Source: Paracoccus versutus (lineage in GTDB: Bacteria; Pseudomonadota; Alphaproteobacteria; Rhodobacterales; Rhodobacteraceae). From it: a stretch of DNA of 34,694 nucleotides. Of this stretch, positions 16,081-23,315 are shown one piece after another. The notes beneath the pieces are model-generated. The model had not been told where the DNA came from. It saw only the letters and a program-made list of their open reading frames with translations, and made no database searches. The stretch lies in NCBI RefSeq assembly GCF_000763885.1, contig NZ_JRKO01000053.1, positions 1-34,694 of the forward strand, in the 5' to 3' direction. Within the stretch, counting starts at the first letter, position 1. The number at the start of each line of letters is the position of its first letter. Made by a program: the position numbers and the translations under genes.

Positions 16081-16110
16081 GCCTGCGCCTTCCCTCCCGA
16101 TGGCGCAGGC
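16081..16110. terminator. Bidirectional terminator-like hairpin between dctA and a LysR gene
   Basis: A perfect 9-base-pair stem (16081-16089 with 16102-16110, arm GCCTGCGCC) with a 12-base loop lies between the convergent stop codons of dctA and the next LysR gene. It is followed on the plus strand by CATTTCACG, without a true U-run, so efficiency is uncertain. Confidence 0.45.
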
Positions 16111-16119
16111 CATTTCACG

Positions 16120-17022
16120 TCAGGGGAGGCCGGCGGCGAAGCCCTCATCCGTCAGGATCCCGATCAGCGCCTGCTGCGCCCGCGTGCGATAGCGCTGCGG
16201 ATTGGTCAGCAGCGAGAACGGCCGCTCTGCCCCCGGCAGCGGCAGGGTGCGGATCCAGCCGGCGGCGGCGGGCCGCGCCACCGCGCGTTGCGACAGCGCG
16301 GCAAGGCATTGGCTGGCGGCCACCGCGTTCAGCACCGCCTCGTTCGAGGGCAGTTCCAGCGCCAGGGGCAGCCCGGCCACGGAAAGCCCCTGCCCGGCCA
16401 TCCAGGTCTCGAACTCGGACCGGGTGCCCGAGCCCGGCTCGCGCAGGATCCAGTTCTGCGCCGCCAGCCCGGCCAGGGGCACGGCGTCGCGCCCGGCCCA
16501 AGGGTGATCGGTCGCCATGACCAGCACCAGCCGGTCGCGCGCCACCACCTGCCGGTGCAACTCGCCATGCGCCACCGCGCCCTCGACCAGCCCCAGGTCG
16601 GCGCCGCCCTCCTGCACCGCATCGGCGACCTGGGTGGTGTTGCTGACGGTCAGCCGCAATTCAATCCCCGGATGCATCTCGCGCAGCGCGACCAGCCGCG
16701 GCGGCAGCCAGTAGCTGGCGACGGTCTGGCTGGCATGGACCCGCAGCCGCCCGCGCGGCTCGCGCGCCAGATCCTCCAGCACCATCTCGGCCGTCTCGGC
16801 GCGGTCCAGCACCGCGCGCGCCTCGGCCATGAAGGCTTCGCCGGTCTCGGTCAGCACGATGCGCCGCCCGACCCGGTCGAAGAAACGCACGCCATGCCGC
16901 GCCTCCAGCGCCGAGACGGCGGCGCTGACCGCCGATTGCGTCAGGTTCAGCGCATCGGCCGCGCGGGTGACATGCTGCCGCTCGGCCACGGCAAGGAAGA
17001 TGCGGAGCTGTTCCAGCGTCAT
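16120..17022 (-). CDS. LysR-family regulator (CysB/YeiE-like group) divergent from the YeiH-type exporter
   Basis: A 300-residue LysR regulator: helix-turn-helix at residues 1-60 (VTRAADALNLTQSAVSAAVSALE) and an effector domain with the YWLPPRLVALREMHPGIEL, LVEGAVAH and LREPGSGTRSEFE segments. The latter pattern is typical of the YeiE/CbbR-like group. The gene is divergent from a YeiH-family exporter, mirroring the yeiE-yeiH pair of enterobacteria. It is therefore the probable regulator of that exporter, perhaps responding to sulfite or sulfur compounds (inference). The start is ATG 17022, giving the normal MTLEQLRIF N-terminus. Confidence 0.86.
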   Translation of the reverse strand: MTLEQLRIFLAVAERQHVTRAADALNLTQSAVSAAVSALEARHGVRFFDRVGRRIVLTETGEAFMAEARAVLDRAETAEMVLEDLAREPRGRLRVHASQTVASYWLPPRLVALREMHPGIELRLTVSNTTQVADAVQEGGADLGLVEGAVAHGELHRQVVARDRLVLVMATDHPWAGRDAVPLAGLAAQNWILREPGSGTRSEFETWMAGQGLSVAGLPLALELPSNEAVLNAVAASQCLAALSQRAVARPAAAGWIRTLPLPGAERPFSLLTNPQRYRTRAQQALIGILTDEGFAAGLP

Positions 17023-17100
17023 GGCCAACTGATAAGCAAAATCGAACGATATGGCAAATATAATGCGATGGATTGAACGTGCATCCGGGACCATGTTCCG

Positions 17101-17114
17101 CCTTGCAAGCAAGG
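17101..17114 (+). promoter_or_regulatory. Palindrome over the ribosome-binding site of the YeiH-type exporter
   Basis: CCTTGC-AA-GCAAGG is a perfect 6-base palindrome whose right arm contains the AAGG of the ribosome-binding site, 10 bases before the ATG at 17125. It could be a protein-binding site. The two-base centre is too small for an unstrained RNA hairpin. Upstream, 17030-17070 is AT-rich and probably holds the divergent promoters. Confidence 0.3.
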
Positions 17115-17124
17115 AAACGCGATC

Positions 17125-18144
17125 ATGTCCTCGACCGAGCAGAACCAGCAAACATCTTCCGCGATCACGGTCTGGCTTTCCGCCACGCTGCCGGGGCTGG
17201 GGCTGACCTTCGGCATCGCGGTCCTGGCGACGGCGGTGCAGCGCTTCTCGGGCATCCCGGCGCTCAGCCCGCTGGTGGTGGCCATGGTGCTGGGCATGGC
17301 GCTGCGCAACCTGGCCGGCACGCCCGAGGCGGCGCGGCCAGGCATCGGCTTTTCGCTGCGCCGCGTCTTGCGTTTCGCCATCGTGCTGCTGGGCTTCCAG
17401 CTGACGCTGGAGCAGTTGCGCGCCGTGGGCCTGCCGGGGGTGGCGGTGATCGCGGTGGTGCTGGCCGCGACCTTCGTCTTCACCAAATGGGCCGGGCGGG
17501 CGCTGGGGGTCGAGGCGCGGCTGGCCGAACTGATCGCGGCCGGCACCTCGGTCTGCGGCGCCTCGGCGGTGATCGCGACGAACACGGTCACGCGCGGAAC
17601 GGACGAGGACGTGGCCTATGCCATCGCCTGCGTGACGGTCTTCGGCTCGCTCTCGATGATCGCCATGCCGCTGCTGGGCGAGATGATGGCGATGGGGCCT
17701 TCGCATTACGGCATCTGGGTCGGTGCAACCGTGCATGAGGTGGCGCAGGTCGTCGGCGCCGGCTTCCAGCATGGCGCCGAGGCCGGGCAGGCCGCGACCG
17801 TGGCCAAGCTGAGCCGGGTGATGCTGCTGGCGCCGCTGATCCTGGTGCTGGGCGCGCTGGCGCGGCGCGGCGGCAAGGCCGCGCATGGCTCGGCGCCGAC
17901 GCCCTGGTTCGTGCTGGGCTTCATCGCCGTGGTGCTGCTGAACAGCGCCCTGCCCCTGCCCGAGGCGCTGCATGCCGAGGTGGTCGGCCTGACCGCCTTT
18001 CTGCTGACCATGGCGCTGGCGGCGATGGGGCTCGAAACCGACATCCGCAAGCTGCGCGCCAAGGGCGTCCGGCCGCTGGCGCTTGGCGCGCTGGCCTGGC
18101 TGTTCATCTCGACCCTGGGCCTGGGGCTGGTCGCGCTGCTGTGA
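17125..18144 (+). CDS. YeiH-family putative sulfate exporter
   Basis: A 339-residue inner-membrane protein of the YeiH (UPF0324) family with about ten membrane segments. Recognisable stretches are PLVVAMVLGMALRN, RRVLRFAIVLLGFQLTLEQL, the conserved GTSVCGASAVIA motif, VGATVHEVAQVVGAG, and LTMALAAMGLETDIRKL. In taurine- and sulfonate-degrading bacteria, members are proposed to export sulfate. Here no sulfonate genes adjoin, so the substrate stays open. The divergent LysR gene is its likely regulator. Confidence 0.88.
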   Translation: MSSTEQNQQTSSAITVWLSATLPGLGLTFGIAVLATAVQRFSGIPALSPLVVAMVLGMALRNLAGTPEAARPGIGFSLRRVLRFAIVLLGFQLTLEQLRAVGLPGVAVIAVVLAATFVFTKWAGRALGVEARLAELIAAGTSVCGASAVIATNTVTRGTDEDVAYAIACVTVFGSLSMIAMPLLGEMMAMGPSHYGIWVGATVHEVAQVVGAGFQHGAEAGQAATVAKLSRVMLLAPLILVLGALARRGGKAAHGSAPTPWFVLGFIAVVLLNSALPLPEALHAEVVGLTAFLLTMALAAMGLETDIRKLRAKGVRPLALGALAWLFISTLGLGLVALL

Positions 18145-18211
18145 CCGCGCGGCATTGAGCCGCCCCGCCGCGATGCCTAGATTGGGCGCGATCCGCCAAA
18201 GGACCGCGCCC

Positions 18212-19042
18212 ATGGCCCTAAAGCCCGCCGACCCCCGCCCGATGACCCGGCGCGAGACCGAGGTCCGCCGCTTCGTCCGCGCCCGCTATGGCCCGCGCGG
18301 CACGCTGGCGCTGCATCGCCACGCGCTCGGCCTCGACCTGCTGCGTGCGCCGGTGAACGTCATGCTGTCGCCGCTGTTCCTGCTGGTGCGGCTGGCCGCG
18401 CCGCTTCTGCGCCGGATCGGGCTGCGGCGCGCCGGCGACTGGCTGTCGCGCCGGCAGATCTTCCTGAAATCCGACGTGGCGCAAAGGATCGAGGCCGATC
18501 TGGCCCATTTCATCGACGACCTGGCCGAAAAGGGGCTGGCGCCCCAGGCCGCGCCGCAAAGCGTCGCCCGCGCCGTCTCGGACTATGCCGAGACCCGCAA
18601 TGCGGTCTCCGAGATCACCACCTCGGTCCTGGTGCTGGGCTCGGGGCTCTTGCTGTTCCACCGCGCCACGCCGGGGGTGATCTCGCTGGCCGGGCCGGTC
18701 GCGCATCTGCGGGCGCAGGCGCAGGCGGTCGAGGATTTCGCGCTGGGAAGCTGGGCCGGCCGCATGTGGTATGGCGCCTTCCCGCGAGAGCTTTCCAGCG
18801 TGGATCTGCTGCTGACCGGGGTGGTGCTGGCCATGCTCGCCTCGGTCCTGACCACCTTTGCCGGGCTGGTCGCCGATCCGGTCCAGCTTTGGACCGGCAT
18901 CCACAAGCGCCGGGTGCTGCGGCTGCTGCGCCGGCTGGACCGGGCCGAGGACGGGCCGGGGCTGGGGCGCGAACATGTGCTGGCCCGGCTGGGCGACCTG
19001 TCGGATGCGGCGCTGAGCCTGTGGAGCAGCTTCAAGGGCTAG
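18212..19042 (+). CDS. Conserved hypothetical membrane-associated protein
   Basis: A 276-residue protein of no function that I can name. Its N-terminus is strongly basic (RRETEVRRFVRARYG). There are three hydrophobic stretches: about 50-68 (NVMLSPLFLLVRLAAPLL), about 135-150 (TTSVLVLGSGLLLF) and about 205-225 (LLLTGVVLAMLASVLTTFAGL). The end is a basic helix (HKRRVLRLLRRLDRAE). The start ATG has AAAGGA about 10 bases upstream. It is probably a cytoplasmic-membrane protein. Its 3' end overlaps the end of the degraded dehydrogenase gene on the other strand by 11 bases. Similar proteins seem to occur in Rhodobacteraceae, but I cannot place the family with certainty. Confidence 0.75.
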   Translation: MALKPADPRPMTRRETEVRRFVRARYGPRGTLALHRHALGLDLLRAPVNVMLSPLFLLVRLAAPLLRRIGLRRAGDWLSRRQIFLKSDVAQRIEADLAHFIDDLAEKGLAPQAAPQSVARAVSDYAETRNAVSEITTSVLVLGSGLLLFHRATPGVISLAGPVAHLRAQAQAVEDFALGSWAGRMWYGAFPRELSSVDLLLTGVVLAMLASVLTTFAGLVADPVQLWTGIHKRRVLRLLRRLDRAEDGPGLGREHVLARLGDLSDAALSLWSSFKG

Positions 19043-19452
19043 GCCAAAGCACGGTTCCATCGATCCCGGCCAGGTCGCGGCGTCCGGTCAGGGCCGTGGC
19101 GACCTCCAGCTCGGCGCGCAGGATGGTCAGCATATGCGCGACCCCCGCCGCGCCGCCCACCGCCAGGGCGTGGATCTGCGGCCGCCCGACCAGCACCGCC
19201 GATGCCCCCAGCGCCAGGGCCTTCAGCGCATCGGTGCCGCGGCGGATGCCGCCGTCGCACAGCACCGGGATGCGCCCGGCGACCTGGCGGGCGACGACCG
19301 GCAGCGCCTCGGCCGTCGCCGGCAGCGTGTCCAGCGCCCGGCCGCCGTGGTTCGAGACGATCACCCCGTCCACCCCACCGCCACGGCGCGCTCGGCATCA
19401 TGCGCCGACATGATGCCCTTGAGCAGCAGCGGCAACCGGGTCTGCGACTTCA
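19032..19452 (-). pseudogene. Remnant of FMN-dependent alpha-hydroxyacid dehydrogenase (C-terminal part, frameshifted)
   Basis: The minus strand encodes the last third of a lactate/glycolate-oxidase-type flavoenzyme. Visible are LPLLLKGIMSAHDAERAVAVG, then VIVSNHGGRALD with the catalytic His of the family, then PVLCDGGIRRGTDALKALALGA and the usual end IDGTVLW. The first 28 codons and the rest are in different frames. A run that should be GGGGG at about 19373-19377 has lost one G, which shifts the frame within VGVDGV. The N-terminal two thirds are missing. At about 19452 the sequence changes abruptly to a TonB-receptor fragment. It is a non-functional remnant left by a deletion. Confidence 0.85.
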
Positions 19453-19736
19453 GCCGCGCTCTTTGATCTGGCGCGCGGTCATGACGGTGACGGTCCGTGG
19501 CGTGTCGAGCAGCGGCGCGGTGATCTTGTCCGAGGCGCTTTCGGTGGTCTTGTAGCTGGTCTCGGCCTCGCTGCCCTGCTGGCAGCGGATGACCACCGTC
19601 TCCAGCGTCACGGTGTCCTGCGCCTGGGCGGGGCCGCCGACCCCCGCGGAAATGGCAAGGACCGGAAGCAGGCCAAGGTCGGCAGCAATTGCACGGCAGA
19701 CCCCGAGGCTGGCGGTTTGGGATGGGTTTTGTTCAT
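19453..19736 (-). pseudogene. Remnant of a TonB-dependent siderophore receptor (N-terminal part)
   Basis: The minus strand encodes the start of an outer-membrane siderophore receptor: an ATG at 19736 (MNKTHPKPPAS), a signal peptide whose first half and second half (LLPVLAISAG, then PAQAQD) are in different frames, and the start of the plug domain (VTLETVVIR, ITAPLLDTPRTVTVMTARQIKERG). Right after ERG, at 19452, comes a stop and the alpha-hydroxyacid dehydrogenase fragment. So the rest of the receptor (some 600 residues in the family) is deleted. A frameshift in the signal peptide and the missing barrel make it non-functional. Confidence 0.85.
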
Positions 19737-19830
19737 GGGTTATCCCGGCACAAAGATGCATCCCCTTCCACCGGCAGGCAGAGGCGACAGGAAGTTCTGG
19801 CTCATCAACGGCTTGCGCTTTGGCACGCCG

Positions 19831-19949
19831 GAACGGGAACGGGAACGGGAACGGGAACGGGAACGGGAACGGGAACGGGAACGGGAACGGGAACGGGAAC
19901 GGGAACGGGAACGGGAACGGGAACGGGAACGGGAACGGGAACGGGAACG
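19831..19949 (+). repeat. Tandem hexanucleotide array (GAACGG), about 20 copies
   Basis: Nineteen perfect copies of GAACGG run from 19831 to 19944, followed by a partial GAACG. There is no variation between copies, which indicates recent slippage or ongoing copy-number change. The array lies in a gene-free stretch between the decayed receptor and the nrd promoter region. In any frame it encodes only dipeptide repeats (GT, RE, NG; RS, PV on the other strand), and the frames around it show no coding character. Confidence 0.97.
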
Positions 19950-20148
19950 AAGCCCCGGCTCACGTGCGCGCGATCCCCGCAAGAGGGCGAATTGTCGTGC
20001 TTTGTCAAACGACGCGACGTCATTCCATGCCATGTCCCCGCGCCTGTTGCCATAATCCAACAGCCGCGCAGGTGCGGCGGCCCGTGGCCGCAGCCTGCCC
20101 ACCACCATGGCCCGGCGGCAAATCGAGCCCTTGGCGCGATCCGGGAAC
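19950..20148. other. Gene-free spacer before the nrd control region
   Basis: About 200 bases between the hexamer array and the candidate NrdR boxes. I see no recognisable gene, no RNA and no strong hairpin. Open frames here owe their length to the repeat array. Confidence 0.5.
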
Positions 20149-20195
20149 CCACCAGATATTCCGGGCACAGCCCGGCCATCCACTAAATATGGATT
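20149..20195 (+). promoter_or_regulatory. Pair of candidate NrdR boxes
   Basis: Two 16-base sequences, CCACCAGATATTCCGG (20149-20164) and CCACTAAATATGGATT (20180-20195), share the CCAC-CA/TA-ATAT core of the NrdR box (consensus acaCwAtATaTwGtgt). Their cores lie exactly 31 bases apart, the three-turn spacing known for functional NrdR box pairs. The right halves are degenerate. The second box overlaps the -35 element of the nrd promoter. NrdR represses ribonucleotide reductase operons according to bound ATP/dATP. Confidence 0.6.
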
Positions 20196-20222
20196 GACCC
20201 GGCCCGTGACCCGTGGCTAACT
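20194..20222 (+). promoter_or_regulatory. Promoter of the nrdHIEF operon
   Basis: TTGACC (20194-20199) and CTAACT (20217-20222) are separated by 17 bases and would start transcription at about 20229, directly at the 5' edge of the cobalamin riboswitch. The position between the NrdR boxes and the aptamer is what one would expect. Confidence 0.55.
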
Positions 20223-20227
20223 GCCGG

Positions 20228-20391
20228 GGTCATGGTTGCCCTGGGGCCGACTCGGGGATGAAAAGGGAAGCCGGTGAAAAGCCGGCACTGCCCCCGCAGC
20301 TGTAAGCGGCGAGCGACGCTGGAATGCCACTGGGGCCAAGGCTCCGGGAAGGCCGGCTAAGCCGAGACCCGCAAGTCAGAAGACCTGCCAT
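20228..20391 (+). promoter_or_regulatory. Cobalamin riboswitch upstream of nrdHIEF
   Basis: The conserved parts of an AdoCbl-type riboswitch appear in order: GGGAAGCCGGTGAAAAGCCGG, CTGCCCCCGCAGCTGTAAGCGG, GAGCGAC, TGCCACTG, GGGAAGGCCGG and the final AGTCAGAAGACCTGCC ending near 20389. Downstream, GGGGCTGG (20424-20431) can pair with CCGGCCCC (20460-20467), followed by CTCTT, as a weak candidate terminator in the expression platform. The nrdH ribosome-binding site is about 100 bases on. High B12 should switch the operon off. Confidence 0.93.
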
Positions 20392-20498
20392 GGCGCGAAA
20401 GGACGAAACCGTGCGGCGGGCGCGGGGCTGGAACAGGGTCCGGTGGCACGCCCATCGGCCCGGCCCCCTCTTGCCGACAGAACAGAAGGAGCCGAGCC

Positions 20499-20720
20499 AT
20501 GTCCATCACCGTTTACTCCAAGCCCGCCTGCGTGCAATGCACCGCCACCACGCGGGCGCTCGACGCGCGCGGCCTGGCCTATCAGCTGATCGACCTGACC
20601 GAGGACGACGCGGCGATGGAACTGGTCGTCTCGCTGGGCTATCGCCAGGCCCCGGTGGTCGTCGCCGGCGATGCGCATTGGGCGGGCTTCCGGCCCGACA
20701 TGATCGGCCGGCTGTCCTGA
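20499..20720 (+). CDS. nrdH: Glutaredoxin-like protein NrdH
   Basis: A 73-residue thioredoxin-fold electron donor for class Ib ribonucleotide reductase. The redox motif is C11-V-Q-C14 near the N-terminus (KPACVQCTAT), and the C-terminal WAGFRPDMIGRL matches the conserved NrdH end. AGAAGGAG lies before the ATG. It is the first gene after the cobalamin riboswitch, with nrdI 8 bases downstream. Confidence 0.95.
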   Translation: MSITVYSKPACVQCTATTRALDARGLAYQLIDLTEDDAAMELVVSLGYRQAPVVVAGDAHWAGFRPDMIGRLS

Positions 20721-20728
20721 CCGGCGCC

Positions 20729-21145
20729 ATGGGCGGGCTGGTCTATTATTCCTCGGCCTCGGGGAACACCGCGCGCTTCGTGGCGCGGCTGGGGCTGGCG
20801 GCCGGGCGCATCCCGGTCTCGCCGTGCGATCCGCTGCCCGAGGCGGCAACGCCCTATGTGCTGATCTGCCCGACCTATGCCGACGGGACCGGCCGGGGCG
20901 CGGTGCCCAAGCAGGTGATCCGCTTCCTGAACGATCCCGCCCGCCGCGCCGGCCTGCGCGGCGTCATCGCCGCCGGCAACCGCAATTTCGGGGCGACCTA
21001 TGCCTTGGCCGGCCGGGTGATTTCTGACAAGTGCAACGTCCCCGTGCTGTATCGATTCGAGCTGGCGGGGACTGATCTGGACATTTCCCGCGTGCAGGCG
21101 GGGCTTGAGAAATTCTGGGGGACGGAATGCTTGACGATGGCGTAA
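20729..21145 (+). CDS. nrdI: Flavodoxin-like NrdI
   Basis: A 138-residue flavodoxin-like protein that supplies the oxidant for assembling the dimanganese-tyrosyl radical of NrdF. The FMN phosphate loop is YYSSASGNTARF (residues 6-17), and ICPTYADGTGRGAVPKQVIRFL and AAGNRNFGATYALAG are family motifs. The ATG at 20729 gives a start just before the first strand. The ribosome-binding site is weak, and translation is probably coupled to nrdH. The 3' end overlaps the start of nrdE by 19 bases. Confidence 0.94.
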   Translation: MGGLVYYSSASGNTARFVARLGLAAGRIPVSPCDPLPEAATPYVLICPTYADGTGRGAVPKQVIRFLNDPARRAGLRGVIAAGNRNFGATYALAGRVISDKCNVPVLYRFELAGTDLDISRVQAGLEKFWGTECLTMA

Positions 21146-23253
21146 AGGCCGAGCTGGACTATCACGCGCTGAACGCGATGCTGAACCTTTACGACGGCGA
21201 GGGCCGCATCCGCTTCGACGCGGATCGCAAGGCCGCGCGGCAGTATTTCCTGCAGCATGTCAACCAGAACACCGTCTTCTTCCACTCGCTGGACGAGAAG
21301 CTGGGCTACCTGGTGGACGAAGGCTATTACGAGGCCGAAGTCCTGGACCAGTATCCGCGCGCCTTCCTGCACCGGATCTGGGACGCGGCCTATGCGCGCA
21401 AGTTCCGCTTTCCGACCTTCCTGGGCGCCTTCAAGTATTATACCAGCTACACGCTGAAGACCCGCGACGGGCGGCGCTATCTGGAACGCTACGAGGACCG
21501 GGTGGTCATGGTCGCGCTGGCCTTGGCGCGCGGCGACGAGGATCTCGCCATGCGCTTCATGGAGGAAATCCTGTCGGGCCGGTTCCAGCCCGCGACGCCG
21601 ACCTTCCTGAACGCCGGCAAGAAATCGCGCGGCGAACTGATCTCGTGCTTCCTGCTGCGGCTGGAGGACAACATGGAAAGCATCGGCCGCGGCATCAATT
21701 CGGCGCTGCAGCTTTCCAAGCGCGGCGGCGGCGTCGCGCTGATGCTGACCAACCTGCGCGAGGCCGGGGCGCCGATCAAGGGGATCGAGAACCAGTCCTC
21801 GGGCGTCATCCCGGTGATGAAACTGCTGGAGGACAGCTTTTCCTATGCCAACCAGCTGGGCGCGCGGCAAGGCGCGGGGGCGGTCTACCTGAACGCGCAT
21901 CACCCCGACATCCTGCGCTTCCTGGACACCAAGCGCGAGAATGCCGACGAGAAGATCCGCATCAAGACGCTGTCGCTCGGCGTGGTGATCCCGGACGTGA
22001 CCTTCGAACTGGCCAAGAAGAACGAGGACATGTACCTGTTCTCGCCCCATGACGTGGAAAAGGTCTATGGCATGGCCTTCTCGGAGATTTCCGTCACCGA
22101 GAAATACGCCGAGATGGTGGACGACAAGCGCATCCGCAAGAAAAAGATCAACGCCCGCGCCTTCTTCCAGACCCTGGCCGAGATCCAGTTCGAAAGCGGC
22201 TATCCCTATATCATGTTCGAGGACACGGTGAACCGCGCCAACCCGGTCGCCGGCCGCATCAGCATGTCGAACCTGTGCAGCGAGATCCTGCAGGTCAACG
22301 AGGCCAGCACCTTCGACGAGGATCTGAGCTATCGCCACCTCGGCACGGATATTTCCTGCAACCTCGGCTCGCTCAACATCGCCGCGACCATGGACGGGCC
22401 GGATTTCGGCGCCACGGTCGAGGCGGCGATCCGCGCGCTGACCGCGGTGTCGGAAATGTCGGCGATCGAGGCCGTGCCCTCGATCCGGCGCGGCAACGAC
22501 GAGGCCCATGCCGTGGGGCTGGGCCAGATGAACCTGCACGGGTTCCTGGCGCGCGAGCGCATCCATTACGGCAGCCCCGAGGGGATCGAGTTCACCTCGG
22601 TCTATTTCGCCGCCGTCGCCTATCACGCCATCCGCGCCTCGAACCTGTTGGCGCAGGAAAAGGGCCGCAGCTTCAAGGATTTCGAGACGTCGAAATATGC
22701 CGACGGCACGTTCTTCGACAAATACGTGACGCGCGACTGGCTGCCGACGCTGCCCGATGTCGCGCGGGTGTTCGAGGGTGTCGCGCTGCCCACGCGCGAG
22801 GACTGGGCGGCGCTGCGGGACGCGGTGATGCGGCATGGGCTTTACAACCGCAACCTGCAGGCGGTGCCGCCCACCGGCTCGATCAGCTATATCAACAACT
22901 CGACCAGCTCGATCCACCCGATCGTCGCCAAGATCGAGATCCGCAAGGAAGGCAAGATCGGCCGGGTCTATTACCCCGCCGCCTTCATGTCGAACGAGAA
23001 CCTGGACTATTACCGCGACGCCTACGAGATCGGCCCCGAGGCGATCATCGACACCTATGCGGCGGCGACCGAACATGTCGACCAGGGCCTGTCGCTGACG
23101 CTGTTCTTCCCGGCCGAGGCCACGACGCGCGACATCAACCGCGCCCAGATCCATGCCTGGAAGAAGGGCATCAAGACGATCTATTACATCCGGCTGCGCC
23201 AGACCGCGCTGGAAGGCACCGAGGTGCAGGGCTGCGTTTCCTGCACGCTTTGA
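21127..23253 (+). CDS. nrdE: Class Ib ribonucleotide reductase, alpha subunit NrdE
   Basis: A 708-residue oxygen-dependent ribonucleotide reductase catalytic subunit, close to the usual length for NrdE. There is no N-terminal ATP cone. Visible are PATPTFLNAGKKSRGELISCF (first redox cysteine), SKRGGGVAL, the NLCSEI active-site region with the radical cysteine, the PPTGSISYINNSTSSIHP loop, and the C-terminal CVSC redox pair (GCVSCTL) that exchanges electrons with NrdH. The start overlaps nrdI by 19 bases. It acts with NrdF, and B12 is not needed. Confidence 0.97.
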   Translation: MLDDGVKAELDYHALNAMLNLYDGEGRIRFDADRKAARQYFLQHVNQNTVFFHSLDEKLGYLVDEGYYEAEVLDQYPRAFLHRIWDAAYARKFRFPTFLGAFKYYTSYTLKTRDGRRYLERYEDRVVMVALALARGDEDLAMRFMEEILSGRFQPATPTFLNAGKKSRGELISCFLLRLEDNMESIGRGINSALQLSKRGGGVALMLTNLREAGAPIKGIENQSSGVIPVMKLLEDSFSYANQLGARQGAGAVYLNAHHPDILRFLDTKRENADEKIRIKTLSLGVVIPDVTFELAKKNEDMYLFSPHDVEKVYGMAFSEISVTEKYAEMVDDKRIRKKKINARAFFQTLAEIQFESGYPYIMFEDTVNRANPVAGRISMSNLCSEILQVNEASTFDEDLSYRHLGTDISCNLGSLNIAATMDGPDFGATVEAAIRALTAVSEMSAIEAVPSIRRGNDEAHAVGLGQMNLHGFLARERIHYGSPEGIEFTSVYFAAVAYHAIRASNLLAQEKGRSFKDFETSKYADGTFFDKYVTRDWLPTLPDVARVFEGVALPTREDWAALRDAVMRHGLYNRNLQAVPPTGSISYINNSTSSIHPIVAKIEIRKEGKIGRVYYPAAFMSNENLDYYRDAYEIGPEAIIDTYAAATEHVDQGLSLTLFFPAEATTRDINRAQIHAWKKGIKTIYYIRLRQTALEGTEVQGCVSCTL

Positions 23254-23254
23254 G

Positions 23255-23275
23255 GCGGGGGCTGTCTGCCCCCGC
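23255..23275 (+). repeat. Hairpin between nrdE and nrdF
   Basis: A perfect 8-base-pair stem (23255-23262 with 23268-23275, arm GCGGGGGC) and a 5-base loop follow the nrdE stop. It is a likely processing or attenuation point setting the NrdE/NrdF ratio. It has no U-run, so it is not a strong terminator. Confidence 0.55.
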
Positions 23276-23281
23276 ACCCCC

Positions 23282-23306
23282 GAGGATATTTGGACACGAA
23301 AGAAAG
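23282..23306 (+). repeat. TATTTGG...GAA element, copy 3
   Basis: GAGGATATTTGG followed by ACACGAAAGAAAG is a divergent relative of the elements at 4894-4917 and 11230-11253. It again lies beside a hairpin. It also supplies the AGAAAGG ribosome-binding region of nrdF. Confidence 0.45.
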
Positions 23307-23315
23307 GGTCTTCGG

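Noticed and set aside
19831..19949. CRISPR array
   Set aside because: The units are adjacent six-base copies without spacers, and no cas genes are present.
19689..20186. Open frames with GT, RE, NG, RS or PV dipeptide repeats over the hexamer array
   Set aside because: The repeat lacks stop codons in any frame, so it extends open frames artificially; the flanking sequence has no coding features or conserved domain.
20324..20728. Protein extension upstream of nrdI running through the riboswitch and nrdH
   Set aside because: It overlaps the aptamer and nrdH in another frame, and NrdI homologues start at the ATG at 20729.
20998..23277. Very long open frame antisense to nrdE
   Set aside because: It mirrors a clear nrdE gene; the residue composition is that of antisense GC-rich DNA.
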